Source: Corynebacterium sp.
Lineage (GTDB): Bacteria > Actinomycetota > Actinomycetes > Mycobacteriales > Mycobacteriaceae
Assembly (NCBI GenBank): GCA_030527885.1
Contig: JAUMZY010000004.1
Coordinates: 44,176-108,175, forward strand
DNA: 64,000 bases
Direction: 5' to 3'
Positions 9,349 to 18,534 of this stretch are shown one piece after another. The notes beneath the pieces are model-generated. The model searched no databases. It worked only from the letters and a program-made list of their open reading frames with translations, and was not told where the DNA came from. A program made the translations under genes and the position numbers. Position 1 is the first letter of the stretch. Each line of letters begins with the position of its first letter.

Positions 9349-10629
9349 TCACTCCTCCAATTGGTCATCAGACGTGCCGACGCGCGTCACGACCTCTTCA
9401 GGGATGTCACCCTCGTTATTACCCAGCGGAGTATCTTCATCACCGCGGATACTGCGCAATTCCGTGATGGCGTTCATAACGATTTCCACATTTACCACGC
9501 CGAGGAATTTGCGGCGCGGCCCTTCCACCAATGCGGCCCCGGAATTGGCAACCAGCATGGTATCCAGCGCATCATTCAGGGATGATTTCACGCCCACCAC
9601 TGGTAGGTCATCTTCACAGTAGTCAGTGATGGTGGTCATGCGGCGTAACCGTTTGCGAGTGGGCCAGGATAGTACCCGGTCGTTATCGTCAAGTATCACG
9701 GCGTGATCGTGGCCAAGGCGTTCTACTTCTTTGAGCACCATGGCAGCATCATCACCGGGATGTCCAATGGCTGGGGTGATCATTTCTGCATCACCTACGC
9801 GAGCCAAGTTCAGTTGCTTGAGGCCGGCACCAGCCCCGATGAAGTCTGCGACGAAGTCATCGGCGGGTTCACCCAAGATGCGTTCGGGGGTGTCGTATTG
9901 GACGATGCGAGCGCCTTCGTCAAAGACAGCAATCCAGTCGCCGAGTTTGGCGGCCTCATCGAAGTCATGGGTCACGCATACGATGGTTTTACCGAGTTCC
10001 GACTGGATGTTGATGAGTTCGTCTTGGAGGCGTTGGCGGGTAATGGGGTCCACCGCGCCGAAGGGCTCATCCATGAGTAGCACTGGTGGGTCTGCCGCCA
10101 GTGCGCGGGCGACACCAACGCGCTGCTGCTGACCACCCGAAAGTTCTTTTGGGTAGCGGTTGCGATAGGTATTGGGGTCAAGTGAGACCATGCTGAGGAG
10201 CTCATCGACGCGAGCATCAATGCGCTCTTTATCCCAGCCCAGCATTTTGGGCACGATGGCGACATTCGCACCCACGGTCAGGTGCGGCAGCAGGCCACCG
10301 GCTTGGATCACGTAGCCGATGTTGCGGCGGAGCTTGTCGGCGTTCATGTCGCTGACATCTTCGCCATTGATGATGATGCGGCCTTCTGATGGCTCAATGA
10401 GCCTGTTGATGAGCTTAAGCGTGGTGGTTTTGCCGCAGCCAGACCTGCCCACGAACATCACGACTTTGCCAGCGGGGATTTCTAGGGTGAGCTGGTCTAC
10501 GGCTGGTTTATTTCCAGCGTATTGCTTGGTGACGTTTTCCAGCAGGATGGCTGCGCCACCGCCGGAATCATCGGTGAGATTGGTGGCGTCGGTTTCGGTT
10601 GCGGTTTGGTTAGTAAGTTGATTAGACAC
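9349..10629 (-). CDS. Osmolyte ABC transporter ATP-binding protein with C-terminal CBS domains
   Basis: Energises the osmolyte importer. GTG at 10629 is preferred over upstream starts because AAGGGG lies 5 bases before it and the gene then overlaps the upstream permease end by 8 bases; the product has 426 residues. Walker A GRSGCGKTTT, Q-loop, signature LSGGQQQR and Walker B VLLMDEPFGAVD are all present. From about residue 280 there is a CBS-type tail (DDLPVVGVKSSLNDALDTML and a second half), which in OpuA-type transporters senses ionic strength or cyclic-di-AMP. Whether that sensing applies here is inference. The operon order is permease, ATPase, permease, binding protein. Confidence 0.93.
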   Translation of the reverse strand: MSNQLTNQTATETDATNLTDDSGGGAAILLENVTKQYAGNKPAVDQLTLEIPAGKVVMFVGRSGCGKTTTLKLINRLIEPSEGRIIINGEDVSDMNADKLRRNIGYVIQAGGLLPHLTVGANVAIVPKMLGWDKERIDARVDELLSMVSLDPNTYRNRYPKELSGGQQQRVGVARALAADPPVLLMDEPFGAVDPITRQRLQDELINIQSELGKTIVCVTHDFDEAAKLGDWIAVFDEGARIVQYDTPERILGEPADDFVADFIGAGAGLKQLNLARVGDAEMITPAIGHPGDDAAMVLKEVERLGHDHAVILDDNDRVLSWPTRKRLRRMTTITDYCEDDLPVVGVKSSLNDALDTMLVANSGAALVEGPRRKFLGVVNVEIVMNAITELRSIRGDEDTPLGNNEGDIPEEVVTRVGTSDDQLEE

Positions 10630-11263
10630 GAATACCCCTTGAGGTGGTGAAACGTCCCAGTACAATGAGTGCGACGTCGAGGATGAGTGCAAGAATGACA
10701 ACGGCGATGACGCCGGTTGCTACAGATTCGAATGAATTGGCGCCGCCGAGGCGTGACAGGCCAGCAAAAATGTATCCGCCTAGCCCAGGACCGAGGGCAT
10801 ACGCCGTAACAGCAGCGATGCCCATGGTCATTTGGGCAGATACGCGCATCCCCGCCAGAATCACTGGCCAGGCCAGCGGCAATTCCACCTTAAAGAAGGT
10901 CATGACTCGGCTCATGCCGATGCCACGGGCGGCACTGACCACATTGGGATCTACCTCTGCCAGGCCCACGACTGCGTTACGCAGAATGGGCAGGGCGGCA
11001 AAGAATGTAACCACAATAACCGCTGGTACTACCCCAAATCCAAAGGGAATGATTAGGATGCCGACGAGGGCGAAGGATGGGATAGTCAGGCCGATTGTGG
11101 ATACGTTGTTAGCCAATGCGCTCAGGCGTGGATGTTGGTAGCTTAGCGCGGCGCACACGACAGCGATGATGGTGGCCAAAATCAGGCATTGCACCACCAG
11201 GCTGAGGTGCTGCCAACTGTCAGCCATAATCTGCGACCAACGTTCAGCTATAAATTCTCTCAT
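10622..11263 (-). CDS. Osmolyte ABC transporter permease (first gene of operon)
   Basis: The second membrane subunit of the quaternary-amine importer. The start MREFIAERWSQIMADSW at 11263 is chosen because AAGGAAAAGCC precedes it; the 213-residue length then matches the family, while the longer upstream reading has no ribosome site. It has six hydrophobic helices and the coupling motif SAARGIGMSRVMTFFKVELP. A GlxR-like site lies about 150 bases upstream. This gene leads the operon that ends with the lipoprotein at 7602. Confidence 0.9.
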   Translation of the reverse strand: MREFIAERWSQIMADSWQHLSLVVQCLILATIIAVVCAALSYQHPRLSALANNVSTIGLTIPSFALVGILIIPFGFGVVPAVIVVTFFAALPILRNAVVGLAEVDPNVVSAARGIGMSRVMTFFKVELPLAWPVILAGMRVSAQMTMGIAAVTAYALGPGLGGYIFAGLSRLGGANSFESVATGVIAVVILALILDVALIVLGRFTTSRGIRV

Positions 11264-11959
11264 GGCTTTTCCTTGTTGCCGAATAAATTTCCCCGCACAC
11301 AAGGCTACTGAGCTGCCCTGATGATTGCCATTTTTAATTGATTTCTCGATAGTTATAGGCGGTGTATCACATCTCAAACCGGCGGATAAACAGGCACAAC
11401 CTATTTTTAGTATGATATACGTCACATTTATCTGGCGGCTGTCGTTTCACGCTCATTTTCGTTATTTTTACCCCATTATTTGCCAGAGATATGGCAGAAA
11501 TCTATGACGCATTGCCTGCTCCTATCAAAAATGCGGCACCAAAAGGGGTGGAAAAATCACATTATCCCACCAAAACCACCCCATAAGCTTGGATTTTGGC
11601 ACACATAACAACGAGCCGCCGACCGGCCAGACCCACCGCCCGCCATCATCCACACATGAGAGCGAACGCAATATTGACAGGCATCGGCACGCCGCATACT
11701 AGTCGCGGGTATCAACATTTCAGTAGCCATTGCGGTAGCCTTGGGGTGGTTTTCGCCGGACACTTTTGTGCCCACAGGCTGCACTGCTACCATGCGCTCT
11801 GTGCATAAGATTCTTCTTTTTCCACCGTATAACTGTGGGCATAGTTAATAACCCTAAAAACCAATTGCAGGCAATATAAGTATTATGTTAGCGCCTGACC
11901 ATTCCAGTAAGCTACATATATAAGAACCACTACAGCCAATTACAGCCATAGGATCACCC
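11264..11959. other. Gene-free stretch upstream of the osmolyte operon
   Basis: Almost 700 bases without a supportable gene. It holds a GlxR-like site at 11411-11426 and presumably the promoter of the importer operon. Short open frames here have no ribosome sites and no family resemblance that I can see. Confidence 0.6.
11411..11426. promoter_or_regulatory. Candidate GlxR (cAMP-CRP family) binding site
   Basis: TATGATATACGTCACA matches the corynebacterial GlxR consensus TGTGANNTANNTCACA at every fixed position except the second. It lies 148 bases upstream of the first osmolyte permease start. The match is seen; the regulation is inferred. Confidence 0.45.
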
Positions 11960-12383
11960 ATGACAGAAGATGAACGACTAGTCCGCGAATACCTCGACAA
12001 CCTCCAAACCGCCGTGGAGCGCGGCGAAATTACCCTGCAAGAATACGACCGCCTCGCCGGCATTGCATTAAACCAAATGCCAGCATCTGCCAAAGAGGCA
12101 AATATAGTACCGCGCGCCGATACCACCCCGGCAACGCCCGCCACACCAACGCCAACGGCGGAACGGTTACCGGCTATACCTAAAGTCACGGAAGATACTG
12201 GAATATACGCTGCGCGGCGTTTTTGGCCTGTAGGTTATCGCCGTGGCCGTCAATGTTGCTGTGTGGTTGGGGGTGTCGATCACCCAAGGGGGCGAACCGT
12301 ATTATTTCTGGACCATGTGGGTCATGGTTCCTGGGGTGATCTTCCCTGTGCTCAAGTGGATGCTGCGGTCATTCCCTGACTAA
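11960..12383 (+). pseudogene. DUF1707-like N-terminal domain plus 2TM domain, split by a frameshift
   Basis: The ATG at 11960 follows GGATCACCC. The first part, TEDERLVREYLDNLQTAVER..GEITLQEYDRLAGIAL, resembles the DUF1707/SHOCT-type helical domain at the start of many actinobacterial membrane proteins. A Thr/Pro-rich linker follows. Near 12215-12245 the frame breaks: the downstream sequence makes sense only in another frame, as VAVNVAVWLGVSITQGGEPY then YFWTMWVMVPGVIFPVLKW, a classic two-helix 2TM domain ending at TAA 12383. In the original frame the tail is Arg/Cys-rich and not protein-like. An intact version would have about 140 residues. Confidence 0.65.
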
Positions 12384-12431
12384 CGTTTATCGGTGCGATG
12401 GCTTAGATAGCCGTAGATGGCTTAGATGGTT

Positions 12432-12478
12432 TAAGGGCGGTTGCCCACCACGATGAAGCAGGTGGGCAACCGCCCTTA
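12432..12478. terminator. Perfect 18-bp inverted repeat, bidirectional terminator
   Basis: TAAGGGCGGTTGCCCACC at 12432-12449 pairs perfectly with 12461-12478 around an 11-base loop. It stands between the end of the broken DUF1707-like gene and the end of the minus-strand beta-helix gene, so it can serve both. Confidence 0.75.
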
Positions 12479-12495
12479 GCTTGGAAGTTGGGACC

Positions 12496-14364
12496 TTATT
12501 TCACGGTTCCCACGCTGTTGTTCTTGAAGTTAATCTTCGCCTCGCCCACGCCGGGAATATTACCCGTGTGCGTGGTCAGCAACTCAGAGAACTGATTGCC
12601 CACAATGGTGTTATCTGCCACGGTGATGTCATTAACATTACCAATCAGGTGTTCTTTACCGCTGCGACCAGGCGAAACCTCCGCGCCCACGTACACCACG
12701 GGGGCGTTTTTATTGCGCGGCTTGAACTCGTTACCCGTGATCACCGTGCCGTTGAGGTCACCCCAACCACCATGGTAAGGCTCTTTGGGATTATCCAGCG
12801 GACTCTGCATCCCGTTTTTATCCGGGATATACGAATGCTCGTTCGGGCCGGGCTTACCCAAATTGGTTTCCGAGGAACGACCATCCCAAATGGATTCCAC
12901 ATTCACCATGGCGCGCTTCGCCCAACCATCCACCCGGTTGCCAATGAACTTGGTGTTCTGGGAATCAGTACCCACCAGCAAAATCCAGCTGGGGCTGACC
13001 TTATCACCCTTGATGGTGACGGAATTGCGTTCGAAGGCGGTGTTGTCGCTGCCCTGGTACGCCTGCAAAAGCCCCTGGCCGTTGGAGGTTTCGGAAGAAA
13101 TGGTGTTCTCCCGCACGATATTATTGTCAGAATCGTAAGCGATATGCACACCGGAGGAAATGCTATTGCTGAGCTGATTCCGTTCGATGAGGTTATTGCT
13201 GCTGCTGTTCTGGATGGACAGGTTACGGGTGTTAGCGGTTACCTCATTATCCCGAATGACACTGTCCCGCACCCCAGAGAAGCTAATGCCGTAGTAGCCA
13301 CCCCGAATGTGGTTATTAATGATGGTCAACCCGGTGAAGCCAGCGACCGGCTTGCTGAAGGTGCCGTTGGTGACATACCGCTCCCACACGGGGCTGCGGC
13401 TTCCCTTCACTGGGTTATCCGCTTCGTTCCGGGTAGCCGTGGCCAGGATGGAAATGGAGTGCCCAACCTGCGCCTTTTCGGCTTCTGCATTATTGATGTA
13501 GTTATTGGCAATGGTGATGTTCTTAACCTGCTGATCGGTCGCAGACATTTCCACAGCGCGGTACGTCAGGTGGTTAAACACCATCCGGCTCACTTCTACG
13601 TTCTCTAAACTGTCCACCATCACGCCCCGGGTATAGGGTGCGCTGGCCATATTGAGAATCAAGTCAGTGATTTTACTGTTGTTGGTGTCCCGGGTGAACA
13701 GGAATACGGATTTAGCGGCGTCAGCTTGGCCGCGCATGTCAACACTAACCTGCGCCCCCTTGCCGTCAAGGTATTGCAGCCCCTTGGGCAGGGTGATTTG
13801 ATCGGTCAGCACATATTTCTGGGTGGGGCTCAGCTGCACCCCCAAGCCCCGCTGCGCCGCTAGATCCACTGCTTTTTGCAGGTCTTTGGTGCTGTCACCG
13901 GAGTTCATGGGCAAGGCGAGCGCCGGCACAAATTGGTCAAACTTGGCACCGTATGTCACGCCCGCGATGGTGACGGTGGCATCGGCGCCTTTTTGCTTGT
14001 CGACGTCCCGCACAAACCTAATGTTGGAGTATCCATCGGTAACAACCACGTTTTGTTTAGCAGTATTGAGCGCCTGTGCGGCAGACATACTGCCGACCAC
14101 AGCAGTATCAAATGTTTCTTCCACTTTTTCTGCTTTAGGCGTTTCACCAGTGAGTTTACGCTGGGTGAGGTCGGTATTTTCCTCAGTGGCATGCTCAGGT
14201 TCTTCTGCTTTGTTATTATTAAACAACTTATTTAGTGATGAGAGGATGCCATCGCCACTACTGGTCGATGAAAGGTCAGTGGCATATGCCGGAGTTACGG
14301 CAAATAGCATACTGGTGCATAATCCAGTCACTATTCCAAAAATCCAGCGTGATTGCGGTTGCAT
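12496..14364 (-). CDS. Secreted right-handed parallel beta-helix protein
   Basis: Signal peptide MQPQSRWIFGIVTGLCTSML with cleavage after TPAYA, then a low-complexity region to about residue 80. From about residue 150 the sequence shows the pectin-lyase-like entry (a PLPKG-like ITLPKGLQYLDGKGAQV) and then repeated coils rich in N, I and V such as NITIANNYINN, GLTIINNHIRGGYYGISFSG, NSSSNNLIERNQLSNSISSG and DNNIVRENTIS. This is a right-handed beta-helix of the pectate lyase, epimerase or polysaccharide-binding type. I see no catalytic motif that fixes a reaction. It has 622 residues with no sorting signal, so it is probably released. It is flanked by terminators and looks monocistronic. Confidence 0.8.
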   Translation of the reverse strand: MQPQSRWIFGIVTGLCTSMLFAVTPAYATDLSSTSSGDGILSSLNKLFNNNKAEEPEHATEENTDLTQRKLTGETPKAEKVEETFDTAVVGSMSAAQALNTAKQNVVVTDGYSNIRFVRDVDKQKGADATVTIAGVTYGAKFDQFVPALALPMNSGDSTKDLQKAVDLAAQRGLGVQLSPTQKYVLTDQITLPKGLQYLDGKGAQVSVDMRGQADAAKSVFLFTRDTNNSKITDLILNMASAPYTRGVMVDSLENVEVSRMVFNHLTYRAVEMSATDQQVKNITIANNYINNAEAEKAQVGHSISILATATRNEADNPVKGSRSPVWERYVTNGTFSKPVAGFTGLTIINNHIRGGYYGISFSGVRDSVIRDNEVTANTRNLSIQNSSSNNLIERNQLSNSISSGVHIAYDSDNNIVRENTISSETSNGQGLLQAYQGSDNTAFERNSVTIKGDKVSPSWILLVGTDSQNTKFIGNRVDGWAKRAMVNVESIWDGRSSETNLGKPGPNEHSYIPDKNGMQSPLDNPKEPYHGGWGDLNGTVITGNEFKPRNKNAPVVYVGAEVSPGRSGKEHLIGNVNDITVADNTIVGNQFSELLTTHTGNIPGVGEAKINFKNNSVGTVK

Positions 14365-14620
14365 ACGTGTAGCTCCTCAGTGCAGAACACCATTGTTTTC
14401 TAACGCCCCACAGCCTAGCGGTTACCGATGGGGATAAACCATACTTTTGAGCTTTTTAATCAATTTTTTGTAACATTTTTAGATTGATAGCAATTATATT
14501 TAATAAATCCCAGTGGGATCTCAGAAAATCCATACATATAGCATAGTTACAGTACTTTTTGGGGGTAGCTCAAACTTTCGACTCGACCAATGTATGTCGC
14601 TCCCAAACCGCAATAAAAAT

Positions 14621-14642
14621 GCCCCCTCCACGAGAAAGGGGC
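14621..14642 (-). terminator. Terminator of the CoA transferase gene
   Basis: GCCCC/GGGGC hairpin with a short loop. On the minus strand it is followed by a T-rich run (complement of CAATAAAAAT), the pattern of an intrinsic terminator 22 bases after the actA stop. Confidence 0.65.
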
Positions 14643-14663
14643 CATAAGCTTAAAAGCCAGAAA

Positions 14664-16181
14664 TTACTTCAGCTTCATCGAACCAGTCTCAGCGAACCGC
14701 TGGTGGAACGACAGTGCTGTATCCAGATCATGCGGGGTTTGCAGCATCTTGCGCTCCGTGGCCAGCTTCAGAGCACGCTCGTAGTACTCTTCCAGCAGCG
14801 GCCGGTAATCCGGATGTGCCAATGCAATCATCTTGCGCACACGCTCTCGTGGTGCCAAGCCACGCAGGTCAGCGTAACCATATTCCGTGATGACCACCTT
14901 GACGTCTTGTTCCGTGTGGTCGATGTGTGAAACAAAAGGCACAATGGCAGAAATATCACCATTCTTGGCATCAGATGGCGTGATGAACGAGGAAATATAG
15001 CCATTACGAGTGAAGTCCGCAGAACCACCCACACCGTTCATCATGCGTGAACCAATAACATTAGTGGAGTTCACATTGCCGTAAATGTCTGCTTCAATCA
15101 GGCCGTTGGTGCAGATCAAGCCCAGGCGGCGAATCACTTCTGGGTGGTTGGAGATTTGCTGCGGCCGCAAGATGATTTGCTTGGCGTACTTGGAAGCCTC
15201 GTTATTCATGCGCTCGGCGTATTCCGGCGACAGGGAGAAGGAGGTAGCAGAAGCCACGGTCATCTTGCCGGCATCAATGAGATCCACCATGCCATCTTGG
15301 ATCACTTCGGTGTAGGCCTGGATGTTTTCAAACTTGGAATCCAGCAAGCCACTCATCACGGCGTTCGGGACGTTGCCCACGCCGGACTGCATGCGGTAGC
15401 CGTCGTAAGTCAAGCGGCCAGCGGCAACTTCGCTTTCCAGGAAGTCGAGGAAGTGCCCGGCGATTTGCTTGGACTGCTCGTCGATAGGCTTGAAGGGCGC
15501 GTTGCGGTCAGGCAGATCGGTTTCCACAACCGCAACCACCTTGTCCGGATCAATATCAATATAAATATTGCCGATGCGCTGGCCGGGGTCGGTGATCGGA
15601 ATGGGCTGCCGGTTCGGAAGCGGCGCAATGCGGTAAATATCCGCCATGCCTTCCAGCTCTTCGGACTGCCAGGAGTTCACCTCAATGATGATCTTCTCTG
15701 CGGCATCCAGGTATTCCACATTATTACCGACGGAGGAGGACGGAATAATGTGTCCCTCGTCGGTGATGCGCACGGCCTCAACGATGGCGACATTCATCTT
15801 GCCGAAGAACCCCTGCTGCACGTACATGCCGGATTCCGACAGGTGGTAGTCAGCGTACAGGGTGGTGCCGTCGTTGATCTTGTTCCGCAGGATGGGATCC
15901 GATTGGTATGGGGTACGGAACCGCAGTGCATCGGCTTCCGCCAGCACACCGTCACAGTCTGGGGCGGTTGAGGCACCAGTGAACAGGTCAATCATGTATT
16001 CATCGCCGCGAGCATGTGCTTCCTTGGCGCGTTCTGCAATAGCGGCGGGCAGTGCCTTGGGGTAGCCCGCACCAGTGAAGCCTGAAATGCCAACCCGGTC
16101 GCCATGGTTAACAAACTGAGCGGCTTCTTCCGCCGACATGACTTTGCTTGCCAGCTTGGCATTTGCAATGCGTCCAGACAT
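14664..16181 (-). CDS. actA: Succinyl-CoA:acetate CoA-transferase / acetyl-CoA hydrolase family
   Basis: Transfers CoA between acyl-CoA and acetate; in C. glutamicum the homologue ActA takes part in acetate formation and use. It has 505 residues, typical of the family. Visible features are GDRVGISGFTGAGYPKALP near the N-terminus, SSSVGNNVEYLDAAEKIIIE, the Gly-rich GVGNVPNAVMSGL near residue 270 and YTEVIQDGMVDL with the likely catalytic Glu. The start SGRIANAKLASKV has AGGAGG upstream (complement of 16189-16194). It has its own terminator. The gene order actA then a dus gene is as I recall for C. glutamicum. Confidence 0.9.
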   Translation of the reverse strand: MSGRIANAKLASKVMSAEEAAQFVNHGDRVGISGFTGAGYPKALPAAIAERAKEAHARGDEYMIDLFTGASTAPDCDGVLAEADALRFRTPYQSDPILRNKINDGTTLYADYHLSESGMYVQQGFFGKMNVAIVEAVRITDEGHIIPSSSVGNNVEYLDAAEKIIIEVNSWQSEELEGMADIYRIAPLPNRQPIPITDPGQRIGNIYIDIDPDKVVAVVETDLPDRNAPFKPIDEQSKQIAGHFLDFLESEVAAGRLTYDGYRMQSGVGNVPNAVMSGLLDSKFENIQAYTEVIQDGMVDLIDAGKMTVASATSFSLSPEYAERMNNEASKYAKQIILRPQQISNHPEVIRRLGLICTNGLIEADIYGNVNSTNVIGSRMMNGVGGSADFTRNGYISSFITPSDAKNGDISAIVPFVSHIDHTEQDVKVVITEYGYADLRGLAPRERVRKMIALAHPDYRPLLEEYYERALKLATERKMLQTPHDLDTALSFHQRFAETGSMKLK

Positions 16182-16478
16182 TAAAATCCTCCTGTTAAAC
16201 TCCGCCCATGGGAATGTGAGTGCCCCTAAAGCAGAAAGTTTTAGTTACGGAGACCACATTAACGCATAATGACCCGTTCATGTGTCTTTTTTCAGCTACA
16301 TATCCCAAATAACCGGAAAACCACATGCCGAAACCCCAGTTAGCGCTTTTCCGCTTACCCCCGACCCTACCCCTTTTCTTTGGTAACTGGTTTTTGCTGC
16401 ACGTCTGAAATGTTGGGCAGGCATCGAATACTCAGCCACAATTAGCCAACCGGCAGCATGTCAGGGACAATAATAAGT

Positions 16479-17624
16479 GTGAGTTTAACAATCGGTTCCA
16501 TCAAGCTAGCCTCCCCGGTCGTGCTTGCCCCCATGGCAGGCGTAACAAATGTCGCATTCCGCACCCTGTGCCGGGAACAGGAATTAGCAAAAACCGGAAC
16601 CGTGTCCGGACTCTACGTCTGCGAAATGATCACCGCCCGGGCGCTCGTCGAAGGCAACGAAAAAACCCGCCACATGGTCACCTTCGGCCCCGACGAAAAC
16701 CCCCGCTCCATGCAGCTGTACACCACCGACCCCGAATACACCTACAAGGCGGCCCGGCTCATCGTGGATGAAAACCTCACCGACCACATTGACATGAATT
16801 TCGGCTGCCCCGTGCCAAAGGTAACCCGGCGCGGTGGTGGTTCGGCGTTGCCGTATAAGCGTCGGTTGTTTGGTCAGATTGTGGCTGCGGCGGTGCGGGC
16901 TACGGCGGGTACTGATATTCCGGTGACGGTGAAGTTTCGGGTGGGTATTGATGATGAGCATCATACGCATTTGGATGCGGGGCGGATTGCTGTGGAGGAG
17001 GGTGCACAGGCGGTGGCGTTGCATGCGCGTACTGCGGCGCAGCGGTATTCGGGGACGGCGGATTGGTCGCAGATTCGGGAGTTGAAGGAGCATTTGGCGC
17101 ATACGGGTGTTCCGGTTTTGGGCAATGGGGATATTTTTAAGGCGACGGATGCGCAGGCGATGATGGCTGAGACTGGGTGTGATGGGGTTGTTGTGGGCCG
17201 GGGTTGTTTGGGGCGGCCATGGTTGTTTGCGGAGTTGTCTGCGGCGTTGCGGGGGGTGGATATTCCGGCGGAGCCGACGTTTGGTGAGGTGACGGATATT
17301 ATTGTGCGGCATGCGGAGTTGTTGGTGCATTATGATGGGGAGGATAAGGCGTGCCGGGATTTGCGGAAGCATATGGGTTGGTATTTGCGGGGGTTCCCGG
17401 TGGGTGGGGAGCTTCGTTCTGAATTGTCCGCAATTAAAACATTATCGGACTTGACGACGGCGTTAGGGCCGTGGCGGGATTCTTCGGCGTTGGCGGAGGA
17501 TTCCGATGGGGCGCGGGGGCGGAAGGGCTCGCCGGCGAAGGTCGTGTTGCCGGAAGGTTGGTTGGATGATCCGGAGGATGATACGGTGCCGGAGGGTGCG
17601 GATATTATGCATTCCGGCGGCTAA
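16479..17624 (+). CDS. dusB: tRNA-dihydrouridine synthase (DusB type)
   Basis: FMN enzyme that reduces specific uridines in tRNA. GTG at 16479 (SLTIGSIKLASPVVLAPMAG) is preferred to the ATG at 16458 because family members begin just before this motif; the product has 381 residues. Visible are the APMAGVTN loop, MNFGCPVPKVTRRGGGSALP with the catalytic Cys, KFRVGIDDEH, LHARTAAQRYSG, GNGDI, and VGRGCLGRPWLF of the FMN phosphate site. The first third uses C-ending codons and from about 16830 the gene switches abruptly to G/T-ending codons; see findings. The tail after residue 320 is lineage-specific and acidic. Confidence 0.93.
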   Translation: MSLTIGSIKLASPVVLAPMAGVTNVAFRTLCREQELAKTGTVSGLYVCEMITARALVEGNEKTRHMVTFGPDENPRSMQLYTTDPEYTYKAARLIVDENLTDHIDMNFGCPVPKVTRRGGGSALPYKRRLFGQIVAAAVRATAGTDIPVTVKFRVGIDDEHHTHLDAGRIAVEEGAQAVALHARTAAQRYSGTADWSQIRELKEHLAHTGVPVLGNGDIFKATDAQAMMAETGCDGVVVGRGCLGRPWLFAELSAALRGVDIPAEPTFGEVTDIIVRHAELLVHYDGEDKACRDLRKHMGWYLRGFPVGGELRSELSAIKTLSDLTTALGPWRDSSALAEDSDGARGRKGSPAKVVLPEGWLDDPEDDTVPEGADIMHSGG

Positions 17625-17637
17625 TTTTTGATTGCTG

Positions 17638-18315
17638 TCAATTGAAATCGCGGGCGTGGTCTAGTGGTTCCATCAGGGGTAGTAGTTCGAAATTGCGCAG
17701 TTTGATGCGCATGAGTCTACCGGTGTTGGGGTGGGTTTGGATGATGCCGTATAGCTCCACGATTCCGTCGATTTCTACGGAGAAAGTGGGAAATTCTCTG
17801 GGGTTATAGGCGATTTCGATGACGTCTTGGTTGTCGAGTTCAAGGCCAACTGCGATTTCTTGCCGGTAGTCGAGGTAACTGTAAAGCTCGCCCTGGAGGG
17901 AACCAATGGTGCTGGTGATGAGGGTGGCGCGGGCTTGGTCGACGCAATCGCAGAAGTGTTTGTTGAGGGGTTGGGCTGGATAGAGGGTGGTATTGAAGTG
18001 GATTGTAGTTTGGTCGTCGCCGAGGATGGCGATGTTGCGGAGGATGCCTAATTGTTCCAGGCTGAAGTCGGGTGGGAGTTGGCTTGTGTTGTGAACGTAT
18101 TCGATATTGGTGCTGATGATACGGATGATGTCTTTGGGTAATTGCATGGTGGCGGTGAGGCTGCCGTCGCGGTCGGTGGCGACGGTGATGCAATTGGGGG
18201 AATCAAGATAGGTGAGGATCAGCATGGCGAGGAGACTGTGTAGGGCCTCGCTGGTGATGCCGTGGTCACCGGGGCTGATTTCGACGAATGCTAGGCCGTG
18301 CCCAGGGGTATTCAT
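17638..18315 (-). CDS. Conserved hypothetical protein
   Basis: 225 residues with a strong AGGAGGTGCAGTC before the ATG at 18315. No signal peptide, membrane helix or known motif is visible. The sequence looks like a soluble alpha/beta protein, with DYRQEIAVGLELDNQDVIEI and a C-terminal VELYGIIQTHPNTGRLMRIK. I do not recognise the family. It is convergent with dusB (13 bases between stops) and divergent from the small gene at 18535. Confidence 0.7.
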   Translation of the reverse strand: MNTPGHGLAFVEISPGDHGITSEALHSLLAMLILTYLDSPNCITVATDRDGSLTATMQLPKDIIRIISTNIEYVHNTSQLPPDFSLEQLGILRNIAILGDDQTTIHFNTTLYPAQPLNKHFCDCVDQARATLITSTIGSLQGELYSYLDYRQEIAVGLELDNQDVIEIAYNPREFPTFSVEIDGIVELYGIIQTHPNTGRLMRIKLRNFELLPLMEPLDHARDFN

Positions 18316-18534
18316 GACTGCACCTCCTAGGCCGTCTGAATGTGTGGGAGGGGTTTGTCAATTCAGAGTAGCTAAAACCAGGTAGGGTTTGAAGAGTATG
18401 TGGGACTAAATGGGGGTGGTTGTGGGCGTAACCAACAACAGGCGACCAGGTCTGGCTGGCAGAGGTGTTATGTTGACTGAAAGGCTCGGCGTATTGTTCA
18501 TTGTTGTCTTGAAGCGTTGGGAGGACAGTAAACC

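Noticed and set aside
11557-11793. 78-codon minus-strand frame with several Cys and His residues
   Set aside because: Could suggest a zinc protein, but there is no start signal and the spacing does not fit a known motif.
12481-13608. Long open frame (375 codons) on the plus strand
   Set aside because: It is the mirror of the beta-helix gene, has no ribosome site, and its product is a His/Val/Gly-rich composition artefact.
17931-17942. GGTCGACGCAATC as a further copy of the dispersed word
   Set aside because: It reads GCTTGGTCGACGC, with one inserted base, so it was not counted. Likewise GTCGAAAATC at 28128 and 31364 and GTCGAAAAGA at 48452 differ by one base or more.
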